From Canna indica (taxonomy: Eukaryota > Streptophyta > Magnoliopsida > Zingiberales > Cannaceae), in contig CP136897.1 in assembly GCA_034359265.1 (NCBI GenBank), positions 19,338,001 through 19,402,000 on the forward strand: a stretch of DNA of 64,000 bases, in the 5' to 3' direction. The position numbers and the translations under genes are program-made. Positions 32,282 through 45,344 of this stretch are shown in pieces. Each line of letters opens with the position of its first letter. The first letter of the stretch is position 1. The notes under the pieces were generated by a model. It was not told the DNA's origin and ran no database searches. It was given only the letters and a program-made list of their open reading frames with translations.

Positions 32282-34699
32282 AAAAATACTTAAATCAATC
32301 AATCTATTTTTTAATGATTTATCCCAAATTTCTATAATTCTATATAATTTCTTGAAAAGCTTACCGTGGTCCAACTTACTCAAAACAAAATAATAATGTC
32401 ATGGAATCTCATCCTTGATTTGACAAATGATGGTAGGTAGCACAATGTATGTACATAAAAAATGAGATATTGTCATGCTGATTATTCCCCTTTTGACACT
32501 TTGAAGTGTGCATTTGGGTGGATGAAGTGACGAATGGTTGGTTGTGTGGAGAAAGAAGAAACAAGTGAGAGACACTGTCAATCTCATCCTCAACCTTGAT
32601 AGGTCAAGAAATGTTTCTAGATTTTGTTTGCAAACCTTTAATTTTGCCCTTTTTTATATTATAGTTCAAAAACCAAAAAGTAGTGAAGTGTCCTCCATAG
32701 GTTTTGACTACACGCTTGAGATGGAGAATAATTAGATGGTCTTATTTATGGTTTTATTCAGCTTAATTAAATAAAATTGAAGTATGGTGTTAAAATTATA
32801 TTGAAGTAAATGGTTTGATAGAAAAAAATTTAATAGTGGTAGATGTAATTATTTTTTGTGCATGTTCTTGAAAAGTTAGTTTATATTAGTTCTTGAAAAT
32901 TAATAGAGTGGTAGATGTAATTATTTTATATCAAATTAACTTAAATTGAAATTACTGCTCCAACTTATAAGAATATCTAGTTATAAGGTGTTTTTTTATA
33001 AAAAAAAATGGGAACTAATATCTCTAATTTATAAGAATTAATATCTTGAACAAATGTTCAATTTTGATATTTATTTTCTTATTTGTAGAAAAGACACAAA
33101 CTCAACTACTTAGGTTAGAAGTTGATCAGCCCTAATTTTTTTTCCCCCGAAGATCAGCCCTAATTTAAAAGTAAAGGATAACATGTAAATTACCCAAAAG
33201 CATAAATTGGGTTATTATATCAATATATGAACTTTAATGGATGGAATTACATTAAAGAATTAAATAAATATGTAAAAATCTTGAAATTTAAGGTATATTT
33301 ATATAATAATCCTTAATTTTTGAAGTTCAACATAAGATGCCCTCAATAACAATAAAAGCATGCATATTTAGAGAAGGTAGATTAATTAATTAGTAGCTTA
33401 ATTAATGGTTAGATATTTAGGCATATTGTTCAAGATCATGAGTTCGATCTCTATTTGTAACGTCTTTGTGCATATTCTCGTGTCTTTGCACAATATGTAA
33501 TGGTTATGTTATAAAACCTAATTTTCAAAAGAATAAGAAAAAGAAATAGAACCTATTTTTACGGATCACATAAATCAATGGACCTTGTGAAACATCAATA
33601 TTATATCCTTTTGTTCATATTTTTTTTTTTTTTGATAGGTTGAGTACATGTTTACAGAGCAGTTATATTAATATTAATATTATTCCCTAAAATTTGATAG
33701 GTTGCAGATGAACTCATTGAGTACATGTTTACAGAGCTGTTATATTTTGCTCTTCCAATTGCCTTTTTTAGATTTGAATCCTTACTCTGGCGTATATGGT
33801 GAATAGTTGATCAATACTTAGTAATTGTAAGAATGTTGAGTAATTGTATGATGTATCAAGTTCAATTTTGATGTATCAGGCTCAATAATTATAATTGAGT
33901 AGTTTTTCACAGTTTACATCATGTATCAGATTCATTTTTCAAAGATAATTGTTCAATTATAAATTTTATTAATTCGATATAGCATTTAAACAAATGCACA
34001 CCCCATAAATAGAGTAAGTTAGCAAACAGATCTAAATTAAATGCTGTATTCTAACATCTGCAAAAAAAACTCAATAATGGACTTAAAAACTTGGTGATAC
34101 TTTCATACCTTTTGTTCACATTGTATAGTAGATGCATTTATTGAAGAAGTAGCTCTCTAATATTATTGATATAGTCAATATACAAAATTACATAGAGGAG
34201 GAAGGAAAGGCTCCAGAGATGAGAAAAGATGAGGAATTTTTCAATAACAATTTTTGCAAGAATAAGTTTGTCATGGAAGATTCTACTATGCTCAATCTAC
34301 ACATACTGCTTTCATCCTAAGCCAATCCCACACAAGTATTTCTTTTCAATATCTAGTCTAATACATATCTCAAATTTCTTGGCTTATTTGTGGGCAAAGA
34401 AAACATCTTCAGAGATGAAAAAGTCAACTATAATTGTTAACACCTTAAGTATAGGTGTCACTTGAAAATAGAGCAAATACCATGATCCAGTTGAGGAACA
34501 GAACATAAAAATGAATGGAACACAATGGAAGCAGTACAGACTGACTACAAAATTGTTGGCATACCAAACAAACTTGTCATCATCTCAATGTACCACTGCA
34601 TTCTGCTGAATCAGAACAGGTTAAGTCAGATCAGTTTCAATAAGGTGAGATTGCAAAGAAGAAAATGGACCCAAGACCCAAATCTCAAGAATAAAAACC
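32282..34699. other. Intergenic, no gene supported
   Basis: AT-rich. 33390-33540 contains gatcatgagttcgatctc, a B-box-like motif, followed by tctttgtgcatattctcgtgtctttgcac, similar in layout to the SINE-like unit at 49223, so a decayed SINE is possible. At 33638-33742 a phrase, ttgagtacatgtttacagag, occurs twice about 76 bp apart together with a repeated tttgataggttg. Open frames here are low-complexity. Confidence 0.4.
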
Positions 34700-35227
34700 T
34701 CAATCTGACTGAATTTTAGGTCAGCTTGATGGTCTTCCTGAACAGCTCCTACTTTACTTTGTGAGATCGACAAAGAGACCACATACACCTATTTCAGAAC
34801 TGCAAATTTGTATTGGATGGCTGGGAGCTTTTTCTCTCCTTGCTGAAGAAGAGGTCCTTCCCATCTCACTTCCAACCTTGGAAGGGTGCACGCTCAGCCG
34901 AACTCGAATGCAAGAAAGGATAAGGCTAATCTACTATTGATTTGGAACTAGTGTGTATGGTTTGAAAGGAACCGCCGAGCTTTTCGGGGATATAGAGTGA
35001 ATTCTACTTCCTTAGCTGTTTTAGCATAAACTTTCTATAGCCATTGCTTGTGATTACTGCTGCACTTTTGCTACTACATTTGCTTATTGTTTTTAATGTT
35101 TTAACTGCTGTTACTTTCAACCAGGTGCCTCCTCGAGGCTTTGGTGTTTTCTTCTGTCTACCATTACTCTCATGTACCCTTCATTTTCTCATTGAATGGA
35201 ATACAAGATTCTCTTGTTAAAAAAAAG
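34700..35227 (+). mobile_element. LINE 3'-end remnant
   Basis: Plus-strand fragments H-I-H-L-F-Q-N-C-K-F and F-P-S-H-F-Q-P-W-K-G-A (about 34770-34890) correspond to the last part of L1-type ORF2, as in the copies at 2592 and 23085. It is followed by an L1-style pyrimidine-rich 3' UTR and an A-run at 35219-35227. The frame is broken by several stops. No target duplication was identified. Confidence 0.6.
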
Positions 35228-35477
35228 CCCCTACTAGTAGTACACAACATAATACCAAATCATCCAAGCATTGCTATTGTTAAGGAAGGGTTTACATGAT
35301 TAAAAACATTAATCAAAGGAACTATTCAAAGCAGACAAAAATGCCAGCAATTTACCAATAAGTTGTTCAATCTGCACAATGCACAAGAAGAATTTTACAG
35401 AGATAAAGCATCTCATGCATAAAGGGCACAAGAAATTGGAAGATAAGCAGAGGGAGCAAGAACTGTCATGCAGTAAT

Positions 35478-35687
35478 TCACCTAAAAGAAATAACATACA
35501 TTCTTTGAACCTTTCCCGCAAGAAAAACCAATGACAAGCTTTTGTTCAAGTAGAAATCACCTTTATTTCCATCAACAAAGCAAATTTCCTCCATGTCATT
35601 GTCTGTCCACGAAGTTTCTTTGCGTAATTTCATCAAACACCTGACAGGCGCAACTTGACGTAAAAAAGAAATACCGTAAGTAAACAC
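35478..35687 (-). other. Exon-like open frame, unidentified
   Basis: On the minus strand a tttctttt...gcgcctgtcag acceptor-like signal is followed by an open segment with balanced composition (L-M-K-L-R-K-E-T-S-W-T-D-N-D-M-E-E-I-C-F-V-D-G-N-K), then aag|gtgattt, a possible donor. No neighbouring exon or known domain is recognised. It may be a stray exon of a decayed gene or chance. Confidence 0.2.
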
Positions 35688-36372
35688 GAAGCTGAAAGTA
35701 AGTACATGAGAGGAAAAAGAAATCTATAATCGCCAACAAAGAAGACCCGTTGACTGAGGAAGTGAGAAGTATTACTAGATATATGTGTATCTGCAAGTTC
35801 AAGGAAAGTTCTTGGGCTTCATTTGGTTTTGACCGATATATATAAAAAGCGTTATAAATTAGTACCGCATGTTACCGCGACGCGGCATTTATGGAGTCTT
35901 TTGTCCTGTTTCGGGTGGACTGGGTTCATGATCACATGGACCACCTAATTGTCGAGATTTTTAAATTGGCCCGGTCCATTTCCTTGGACGTTTCCCACTT
36001 CCCGTTGAAACAATGAAACTTCTTAGAAATTCAAAAGAAGTTGCTTGGGTATTCGTACACCAAATACCAATAATAACATCATCATAAAATTTACATCATA
36101 TTTTTCGAAATTCGAATAACTTTAATAGAAATTTTCAGAGTGCTGAACCGAAATAAACCTAGGACTTTAATCTTGCATCCCTCGAGGTCCCAAGGACTTT
36201 ACTAAAGCACCTTACCATTTTGTAGAAAATTTTATTTAACTTTCCTTCTTACTAACGTAATTATATTTATAATTTTAAATTAAAATAATAAATATAATAT
36301 TGCGAAGATTCGAACCCTAATACTGTGTATAAAAACAATTGAACTTAACCAAGATAGCAAATAATGCCATAT

Positions 36373-36374
<2 letters not shown>

Positions 36375-36424
<50 letters not shown>
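36375..36424. repeat. (TA)n microsatellite
   Basis: About 25 uninterrupted dinucleotide units, the longest simple repeat in the window. Confidence 0.95.
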
Positions 36425-36428
<4 letters not shown>

Positions 36429-36609
36429 TAAATTATATATTTATACTTAATTTTAAATTCGATTAGTTCGGGTAATTAATCGAACCGTCGATTAATTTAC
36501 TGAATCGAACCCCGCAAATTGAAATTTTAGAAAAAAAATTAACCCGATCAATTTGGTTCGGTCGATTTCGATTCAATTTCGATGAATCGGTGAATCCTGC
36601 TCACCGCTA
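36425..36609. mobile_element. Truncated hAT-like MITE, related to the copy at 498-1151
   Basis: The right end, read on the minus strand, is TAGCGGTGAGCAGGATT, close to TAGCGATGAGCA at 498. The interior has the same aatcgaacc/ttcggtcgatttcg motif style. The left end is missing; the sequence runs into the (TA)n tract. Confidence 0.55.
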
Positions 36610-37300
36610 ACAACCAGTCCTAGGGTCACCATAACTCGGGGCAACTTGAGAATACACCCTAGATGGGACAATCTAGGACAACCCATCAATGGAGTCAACA
36701 ACCCGGGACAAAGATAAAATACCCCGTCCTGGTATCTCTGCTTGCTTGTATAATCCAGGTTTCAAGAATTTTATACGTTATGTTATTAATATTGATGCCA
36801 CATATTTGAATGAAAGGTTCAAGGATATTCTGTTGATTGTCATAAGTGAATTAAGATGAAAATGAACATATATATATATAACAATATGTCCCCCGTTAAA
36901 TTTAGTAAAATTATTTATATTTTAATATTTGTATCAATTCTATTCGGAATCGCTCCTTGATTGTGATGGGTGTCTCGGGATGAAATCAGATTGCATGATC
37001 AAGTTGCTTTAAAATTTTGAGCCAAAAGATTTTTTTGTCCATTTATATAAAATAAGATCATTTTTTATGTTAATATTATATAGATGATCAAATTTTAAAT
37101 TACAAAAGAGTTATTCCCGCAATTTGGTCCTCAAATTTTATATTTTATACACGACCGCTAGAATTAAAAATTAAAACCTAACTATTATAAATTAACGGTA
37201 AAATATTAATTTTTAATTATGATCATATTATATTTAGTTATTTTATCTCCAGTTTCGTTGAGTTTGACTCCGTAATTTCCGGGAGATTCCTTCAACCGAA

Positions 37301-37573
37301 ATGGAAACGCGACCACCACCTTCTCCAGCTCCTCCATCTTATTTCGGATCAAAAATCAAACCTTTCTCTTCCTTCCTCCTCTCCTCTCCTCTCTTCCTCT
37401 TTCCCAGAAAAGAAACACCTTTTTCCCCCACCACCGTGAACTTACTCATTCACCTTCCTCCGGTGGCAGCCTCGCAGAAACCGAGAAAAAGTTCGAAGCT
37501 TTCGAGCTCCTTCATGCAATCCCTAGCTTCTTCTTTAAAGGTCTCGGCTACCAGTGAGACTCGAAGATATTGA
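37301..37573 (+). other. Upstream ORF in the probable leader of the Ca2+-ATPase gene
   Basis: A 90-codon frame (Pro/Ser-rich, beginning M-E-T-R-P-P-P-S) ends 61 bases before the ATPase ATG and in a different frame. The stretch is CT-rich, as plant leaders often are. No domain is recognised. If the transcript starts upstream of 37301, this uORF would be expected to reduce ATPase translation. Confidence 0.35.
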
Positions 37574-37634
37574 AGAGAGCTCGCGATTAAGGAAAAGGAG
37601 GAAGACTGAGGAAGGATTGAGTGAGGGAGGGAGG

Positions 37635-40600
37635 ATGGAGAGCTTTCTGAATGAGAGCTTCAGTGGGGTGAAGTCGAAGAACTCGCCCGATGAATCTCTC
37701 CAGCGATGGCGGGATCTCGTCGGCGTCGTCAAGAACCCCAAGCGCCGCTTCCGATTCACCGCCAACCTATCCAAGCGCTCTGAGGCCGAGGCTATGAAGC
37801 GCTCCAATAATGTGCGTATGACCCAATCTTCCACCCCCATCTTGTTGAATGCATACATTGTGCCGCTTTGTTCCAATAAATGACTGTCCGATTTCTTCGG
37901 GTTTTAGACGAACAAACGGTACCTGTAAAATTTAAGATTTTATAGGCTACATTATTGCATCTGTTGCCTTGAACTATTAGATGAACCAACGGATATCGGT
38001 CTTCAATGTGTACAAGCAGATATCTTAACATTTTCCATCATCTGCCTTGTACGACATCAATTTGCAAGCTTAGAAATGGTAGAGTGGTAGTATGCCTTTC
38101 TCTTGTAGATTGAGAAACGGATTTGGAGCCTTGGCTTCCATGGCAAGGCCCTTTACATTTGTAGATATACCTTGGAAAGTTTACTTTTTGGATATAATAG
38201 GTTGAGCCATACGAGTTGAAGTCTTCAATTTGTCTCCCCATGCTTCTCCTCCATGTTCTTTGGGAAAGTCTGTGAAATGTTTAAGGTGTACTAGTTTAAT
38301 TATTGTTAAGAATACAAATGCATAAATTGTGCTCTTTCCTAACAGCTTAAGCTTTTGAAAAAGTTGGTCATCCAATCAGATTTAACATTGTATAATAGCA
38401 GGATGTCCTCATGTACTTAGGCTTAATTGCACGCACATCTCCTATTTCTTAAGTTGCTTATACATCCCCCCCACCTCCACCCTCATATTAAAATAATAAT
38501 TCTTTTGGCATTCTCAATTGATGCGTCAACTTAAACAATTAGGTCAACTTTAGTTTATGTTAAAAAAAATGATTAGCACTCATTCAGTTCAAGCAACCAC
38601 ATCATTTCACTCAGCAATTAGGATTCAGACCTGTTTTAAAGTAATTAAACCGCAGCTGAGTCATTATCTGGGAATGCTAAAAAAATTATTTCAGTATACT
38701 TTCATGTTAAATGTAATTCAAGGGGTTTCACACAAAAATTAAGTGGGTGTGTGAGCAATTTTGAAACTTGGAGGTGGTGTATGTGCAATTAATTCCAAGT
38801 AAAGGAATTGTATATGCAATTACCAAAACCTGTATTTTTTTATTAAATATACCCACAAAATAACAAAATAAAAGTTACAGATAACTTGTATTTTCCCGCT
38901 CTTAATGAGTCAACAAATTGTTTTTATAATATTTAGTCCCTCAAATCTTGTGAGAATCCTTACTAATTTTCTTCTTCAAAAAAAAATTATACTATTTAGC
39001 TTGCAAGTTGCAACATGCATATGTGATCGATGAAACCAACAAATGTGAACGAAGTAAATAACTAATTGACTAAAGAATCAACTACATGAACCATCCATTA
39101 CACATATTCTCTTATTTACAATAAATATACATGCATATACATAAATACATATGATGAACTAGCTCAACCCACAACCTAAAACCTGTTCAATCCTAGCTAA
39201 GTTCAAACTTGTCTTGAAAATTATATTAGCCCATTTTATTTTTCAGGGTCATCTTATTCATATACAATCAGAGTTTAAGCAAGCTTGAAGCTGAGACAAG
39301 CTTTGGTTGTTCATCTGCTAATTGATTGATTACTGGCCCTAGGCTTTAATTATGCTCTGTCATTTAGTTGATTTTATGGATAGTGTCATTGGCAATACTG
39401 CAAGAATCAATGAACCTATTGTTTTTCTACTTCAATCTCTAACAACCTAATGATTTGAAAATTCTTGTATGCACATTTTGGCCTTGTTTCATGGATTAAT
39501 TCCTTACAAGCAGGGTTGAATGTCTCCATATTTGAATAATTTAAAAATAAAATTTCCATTCATATATAAGAGTGGCATTTGCTGTATCATATGTACAACA
39601 GTCTTCTTTCTCTGTTGGCCTATTGGGAGACTGATTAGGTATGCAATGTTTTCCAGGAGAAGTTACGAGTTGCTGTTTTGGTTTCTAAAGCTGCATTGCA
39701 ATTTGTTCATGGTAACCTATCACTCTTCTCATTATGTTAGTCCTGAATTCTAAGTAGCAGTATGATTTATTTGCTAACTTTTTTTTTCCTGAATCTTCTC
39801 TTTCAATTTTGCATAAAAAAATTCTTTAGGTCTTGCATTGCATGGTGTATATACTGTACCTGATGAAGTGAAGGAAGCAGGCTTTCAAATTTGTGCTGAT
39901 GAATTGAGCTCCATAGTTGAATTCCATGATGTAAAGAAGTTGAAAATACATGGTGACCTCAGTGGTATTGCTGAAAAACTTTCTACTTCACTAACAAATG
40001 GAATAACTGCTACAGAGGAGAGTTTGAAATGCAGGCAAAAGATTTATGGAGTAAATAAGTTCACCGAAAGTCCACTTCGAAGTTTTTCGGTTTTTGTTTG
40101 GGAAGCACTTCAAGACATGACTCTCATCATTCTTATTGCGTGTGCTTTTATATCTCTCATTGTGGGTGTTGCGACAGAAGGTTGGCCTAAAGGTGCACAT
40201 GATGGTCTTGGAATTGTGGCTAGCATACTTTTGGTAGTCTTTGTTACTGCCACGAGTGATTACCGACAATCTTTACAATTCAAGGATTTGGATAAGGAGA
40301 AGAAGAAGATATTTATACAGGTTACAAGGAGTGGCTTTAGGCAGAAGATCTCAATATATGATATTCTTCCTGGTGATTTAGTGCACCTTGCTATAGGGGA
40401 TCAAGTTCCTGCTGATGGGTTGTTCGTATCTGGATTTTCCTTATTGATCAATGAATCCAGTCTTACAGGTGAGAGTGAGCCTGTTAGCGTGAACACTGAC
40501 AATCCATTTCTTTTATCTGGAACTAAAGTCCAAGATGGAACTGGAAAAATGCTTGTAACCACTGTTGGCATGAGATCACAATGGGGTAAGTTGATGGCCA

Positions 40601-43484
40601 CCCTTAGCGAAGGAGGAGATGATGAAACTCCACTGCAGGTCAAGCTGAACGGAGTTGCAACTATCATAGGAAAAATTGGATTAGTCTTTGCAGTTGTGAC
40701 ATTTGCAGTTCTAGCTCAAGGACTATTCATGCGAAAGTTTCAAGAAGGTTCATACTTGAGGTGGTCAGCGGACGATGCATTGGAGTTGCTGGAGTATTTT
40801 GCTGTTGGAGTCACTATTGTAGTGGTCGCAGTTCCTGAAGGATTGCCTTTAGCTGTAACCTTGAGCCTTGCGTTTGCCATGAAAAAGATGATGAATGATA
40901 GAGCACTGGTCCGCCATCTTGCTGCCTGTGAAACTATGGGATCTTCAACATCAATTTGCAGTGATAAGACAGGTACATTGACAACTAATCACATGACTGT
41001 AGTGAAAGCTTGTATCTGTGGAAATATTATGGAGATTAATAATCATGAAGAGTCAAAAGCCATATGCTCACAGCTTCCAGATGTTGCTTTGAAAATACTT
41101 TTGGAATCTATCTTTACTAACACTGGTGGAGACGTGGTTATCAACCAATCTGGAAAGCTTGAAATACTTGGGACACCAACTGAGACGGCTCTGTTGGAAT
41201 TTGGTTTCTTACTAGGAGGGGATTTCCAGGTTGTGCGTCAAGAATCCAAAATTGTAAAGGTGGAACCTTTTAATTCTGAGAAGAAGAGAATGGGAGTAGT
41301 TCTGCAGATTCCAGGAGGAGGATACCGGGCCCATTCTAAAGGTGCCTCAGAAATTATATTGGCTGCTTGTAGTAAGGTGTTAGACCGTGAAGGTATTGTT
41401 GTTCAAATTGATGATGCAATAGCTAGTCATTTGAAGAGTACTATTGAAAGTTTTGCCAATGAAGCTCTTCGTACACTATGCATTGCTTACATGGATATTG
41501 AGAATGATTTCTCACCTACTGAACAAATCCCTCTTGATGGATTCACTTGTATTGGAATTGTTGGCATTAAAGATCCTGTCCGTCCAGGTGTGAAAGAGTC
41601 AGTTGAAATTTGTAGGTCAGCAGGGATTACAGTAAGAATGGTTACCGGGGATAATATAAACACTGCAAAGGCTATTGCTCGAGAATGTGGTATCCTTACT
41701 GATGATGGAGTGGCTATTGAAGGTCCAGACTTCAGGAATAAGAGTCTAGAGGAAATGATGGATCTAATTCCAAGACTTCAGGTTCTATTTTGAAGCTTTA
41801 TCACAAATCATTCATTGGGTTTATTCCATTTTCCCTCGCTGGTTTCCTGATCCATTAATTTTTCAGGTGATGGCTAGGTCTTCTCCGATGGATAAACATA
41901 CCTTGGTGAAACACTTGCGCACCATGTGCAATGAAGTTGTTGCTGTGACTGGTGATGGCACAAATGATGCCCCAGCACTTCATGAGGCAGATATTGGGCT
42001 TGCAATGGGTATTGCTGGAACCGAGGTAATATTTTTTCACCATCTCATAATTTGTGTCTAATATATTCTCTTCTTCTGTATATACTCCTAATTATGAATG
42101 CATAACCATTGGTAAATTTAGGGTTGATCAAACTTATTGTTTATACCATGTTATTGCAGTAGCTTTATTTATTTGCACATTTGGAATCCGTAAACCTTAT
42201 CAGGAATTTGTTTTACAAATATTGTGACATGCAGGTGGCAAAAGAAAGTGCTGATGTTATTATTCTTGATGACAACTTCTCGACTATTGTTACTGTGGCA
42301 AAATGGGGTCGTTCAGTATACATAAACATTCAAAAATTTGTGCAGTTTCAGCTCACTGTTAACATAGTGGCACTAATTGTCAACTTTTCCTCAGCATGCT
42401 TAACTGGTAAAGTTGACCTTTCAATGATATTGAGAACTGGTGAATCTTAAGATTGTCTCTGATTGTTCTTTCCAATTTGCCTGCTCTGTGTCAGGACAAG
42501 CCCCTCTAACTGCAGTTCAGTTACTATGGGTGAACATGATTATGGACACACTTGGGGCGCTAGCATTAGCCACTGAACCACCAAATGATGAATTGATGAA
42601 ACAAACTCCTGTTGGAAGAAAAGGAAATTTTATTAGCAACATAATGTGGAGGAACATCTTAGGACAATCCTTATACCAGTTTATCCTAATATGGTATCTC
42701 CAGAGACAAGGAAAAGAGCTATTTCGGCTTGAGGGCCCTAATTCTGATCTTGAGCTAAATACTCTCATCTTCAATTCCTTCGTCTTTTGCCAGGTAATTT
42801 CATGAAATTTGTGTTCCCCAATCCTTCATTTGTTTCTCAGCTTTGGGAAGTATTTTATGCATGAAGTTTCTGAACCATGAAGCATTTAACGCGAACCTAT
42901 CTATAAATATTTTAAAATTATTACTTTAAGATAAATTGGTTTTAAGCTTGAGTTGAACAACATAAATAGCTATTTAAAACGAGGATATTATCTCCAAGCT
43001 TGAAGGGCATGAGAATGGATGTTGCTGTTGGCACCCCAATATGGTTGGTTGGTTTTATAACTTACTTTTGCATTGGAGGAATCTAAATCTAATTTAGATG
43101 AATCTGCATATAACATGATGCATAAAATGTTTTATACATGTTTTCATGTAACTGGAATCCAGGAACTGGTTCTATCTTCATAACCTACTAAGCCGAAGAT
43201 CCTAAATCATCCTAATCTTGGAACTTACTGTGCAGGTATTCAATGAGATCAGCTGCAGAGAGATGGAGAAGATAAACATTTTCAAAGGCATATTGCAGAA
43301 TTATGTATTTGCGGGTGTCCTTTCTTGCACTGTCATCTTCCAATGCATAATCGTTCAGTTCCTAGGAGATTTTGCGAGCACCACCCCCTTGACTCTATCT
43401 CAGTGGTTTTTCTGTGTATTTATTGGGTTTCTTGGTATGCCCATTGCTGCTGTCATCAAAATGGTTCCTGCAGGATCCAACTAG
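37635..43484 (+). CDS. ACA: Autoinhibited P2B-type Ca2+-ATPase, ACA1/2/7 type
   Basis: Seven exons: 37635-37811, 39657-39711, 39830-41781, 41867-42025, 42235-42406, 42495-42793 and 43236-43484. All introns are GT-AG and phases agree, giving 1020 residues, the usual family length. The N-terminus (21-48) is the basic calmodulin-binding autoinhibitory segment, [20 protein letters not shown]. Then come the actuator motif T-G-E-S (290-293), M4 P-E-G-L-P (413-417), the phosphorylated Asp456 in [11 protein letters not shown] (683) and the hinge T-G-D-G-T-N-D (756-762). The C-terminal transmembrane helices are complete. It pumps Ca2+ from the cytosol using ATP; calmodulin relieves autoinhibition. The N-terminus groups it with Arabidopsis ACA1/2/7 rather than ACA4/11; ER or other endomembrane location is inferred. 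Intron 1 is 1.85 kb and carries a MITE. Confidence 0.97.
38419..38796. mobile_element. MITE-like element in intron 1 of the Ca2+-ATPase gene
   Basis: The left end ggcttaattgcacgcaca and the inverse complement of the right end ggaattaattgcacatacac are imperfect inverted repeats, continued by aagttgcttatacat versus aaattgctcacacac. The interior is AT-rich and noncoding. The class is uncertain and no clear target duplication was seen. Confidence 0.5.
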
Positions 43485-43657
43485 GGAATCAGAATTTAGG
43501 ATATATCTTCCTAATCATCTAACTCTTCCCATTTTTTGTGTGTTAGCTAGTTAACTCTATGGATCTTTGATTGATGTTAGTAGTAGATGGAATCATGGAT
43601 CCAGTAGCATGGAAGTGATATGGAAAAGCATGCCAACTATTGTAACACTTATTTAAA

Positions 43658-44108
43658 GGGACAAGTGCAACAGAAGTCCTATAAATTTTAAATTTTTTAG
43701 ACTTCACTCCTATGAGTTTCATTTTGGTATTTTTAGTCCTATATGCTTGTTTCGTAGCACAGATTTGGTCATATCCGTGACGTTCCATTAACTCTCCGTC
43801 CACGTGAACATAACGCCGTTCATACACGTTGAAAGATTTGGTACTATAACTTTCATTTCGGAATTTTCAATCTTATACGTTTGCTCCGTAGCACAGATTT
43901 GGTCCTACCCGTGACAATCTGTTAACTCTCCGTCTACGAAAAAATAAACGGCGTTATGTACATGTTGACAGAGTTAACGGACCGTCACGGATAGGACCAA
44001 ATATGTGCTACAGAGCAAACGTATAAGACTGAAAATACCAAAATAAAATTTATAGGGCTGAAGTCCAAAAAAAATAAAATTTATAGGACTTTAGTTGCAC
44101 TTCTCCCC
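43658..44108. mobile_element. Mutator-like MITE, 451 bp, just downstream of the Ca2+-ATPase gene
   Basis: The ends are GGGACAAGTGCAAC and the inverse complement GGGGAGAAGTGCAAC. The flanking nonamers ttatttaaa (43649-43657) and ttgtttaaa (44109-44117) match at eight of nine positions, the 9-bp duplication expected of Mutator-like elements. Inside, cgtagcacagatttggtc appears twice on the plus strand and once inverted, so the element contains a partial internal duplication. It is noncoding. It starts 174 bp after the ATPase stop and may lie in or next to its 3' UTR. Confidence 0.82.
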
Positions 44109-44402
44109 TTGTTTAAATGTATTTTCTCTAAAATTTCCAAGTCCAAAAGTCAACTGTGCAAACTCATCTTGTTCAAAAGTCAATTTGGTCCTGCATGCAG
44201 GCAAGTCCTTAAGTTTGATGTTGTTCAAAAATGTATATGCAATTAATCCTTTTGTTGCAATAGTTTCATGTTGGAAAGTTAAGAGGTTATATGCAATTAA
44301 ACCTTGGGAGGGATGATGATGCAATTTATCCTAATTAACTTGTTCCAAGACTGCAGGTGACAGAACAATTAAAATATAACTATGCATTGAGGATTTACAC
44401 TT

Positions 44403-45155
44403 ACAGCATCTACTGCTGCACAAAATGTGATCAGACTCATATTTGTCTCCACTAACATCTTATTGAGCCTTTTATCCAATGCAGCAACAGCTACCACAGA
44501 TGGTCTAAAATCCACCAAATTCATCGCTGCATTTACCAAAATCGAAAAAAAATCGTTTCTTGTTAGAATATATGTTGTATACAATTTAAGCTTTTTTTCG
44601 AGCAGCTTAAGCTTATGAGTTAAAAATCTGCTCTGTTAGGTATTCAGAATTAGAATATAAATGTTAAAGAAATGGAACCTCTGATAGCTGATAAGATGAA
44701 TCTAGTGGCTTTTTTTATATCAAGTCCTTGTTTGATCCATCCTCTGCAAACTTGACAGCCAAAGAGCTCAAATAAGGGAAAGGAGTGACAGTGAACATCA
44801 TCCATTGCAATGTGCTCAAAGCAAAAAGCTCCACTCTTTGTATTGTCTCACTACTGAATCTGTAATCTCTAAACTGGAACATTGACAGTGGAGGGACTCT
44901 GCATTCCTCCATTTCTGCAGCCAATGATAAGCAAGCAATTGACAGCAGTTTTACTGCCCAAATCCTGTCTTCCTGATCAATAAGAAAACACTATAATTGG
45001 CAAAAGGAGAAGATGAAGTAGAGAAGAAACAGTGCATTGAGTAAAAAGCACTCACAGTGATGCCAATAGTTTTATGCATCAAGAACCTGTCAAAGTAAGT
45101 AATTACAGTGTACACTGTTCTTGAGCTGAAGGCTGAAGCTCAAGATAGCCTTCAT
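44403..45155 (-). pseudogene. D-type cyclin relic (CYCD-like)
   Basis: Three exon-like segments on the minus strand belong to a plant D-type cyclin box. The first (45155-45056) contains S-S-R-T-V-Y-T-V-I-T-Y-F-D-R-F-L but has stops in frame upstream. The second (44972 to about 44660) has W-A-V-K-L-L-S-I-A-C-L-S-L-A-A-E-M-E-E-C and then T-I-Q-R-V-E-L-F-A-L-S-T-L-Q-W; a TAA at about 44715 breaks it before A-T-R-F-I-L-S-A-I-R, which continues in another frame. The third (about 44562-44408, ending at a gtaagt donor) has L-V-D-F-R-P-S-V-V-A-V-A-A and L-I-T-F-C. The first exon with the LxCxE region and the last exon are both missing, so it is a pseudogene. An intact copy should exist elsewhere. Confidence 0.75.
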
Positions 45156-45344
45156 CTGCAAAGGGGAAATAAAGAACTGATTATGTTCAGCAATAGAGAT
45201 AAATGATCACGAAACACGCACAAAGAAAAACACAACAATTTACAATGTTTCTTTGAATCTTATCGTTTGCCAATAATAAAACATTTCTTCTCCAATTTTT
45301 AGTCAAAATGGACTAATCGTATGCGGAAGCTGGTGCAGCTATGA

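Larger units (their letters stand above)
35690..37300. other. Intergenic upstream of the Ca2+-ATPase gene
   Basis: Holds a long (TA)n microsatellite and a truncated hAT MITE, listed separately. The rest is AT-rich, with no other gene seen and no clear TATA box before 37301. Confidence 0.4.

Noticed and set aside
36300..36360. Possible tRNA or SINE (gattcgaaccc motif)
   Set aside because: An isolated motif with no cloverleaf and no A-run.
37535..37876. Antisense 113-codon frame across exon 1 of the Ca2+-ATPase
   Set aside because: Complement of a proven coding exon, with no domain.
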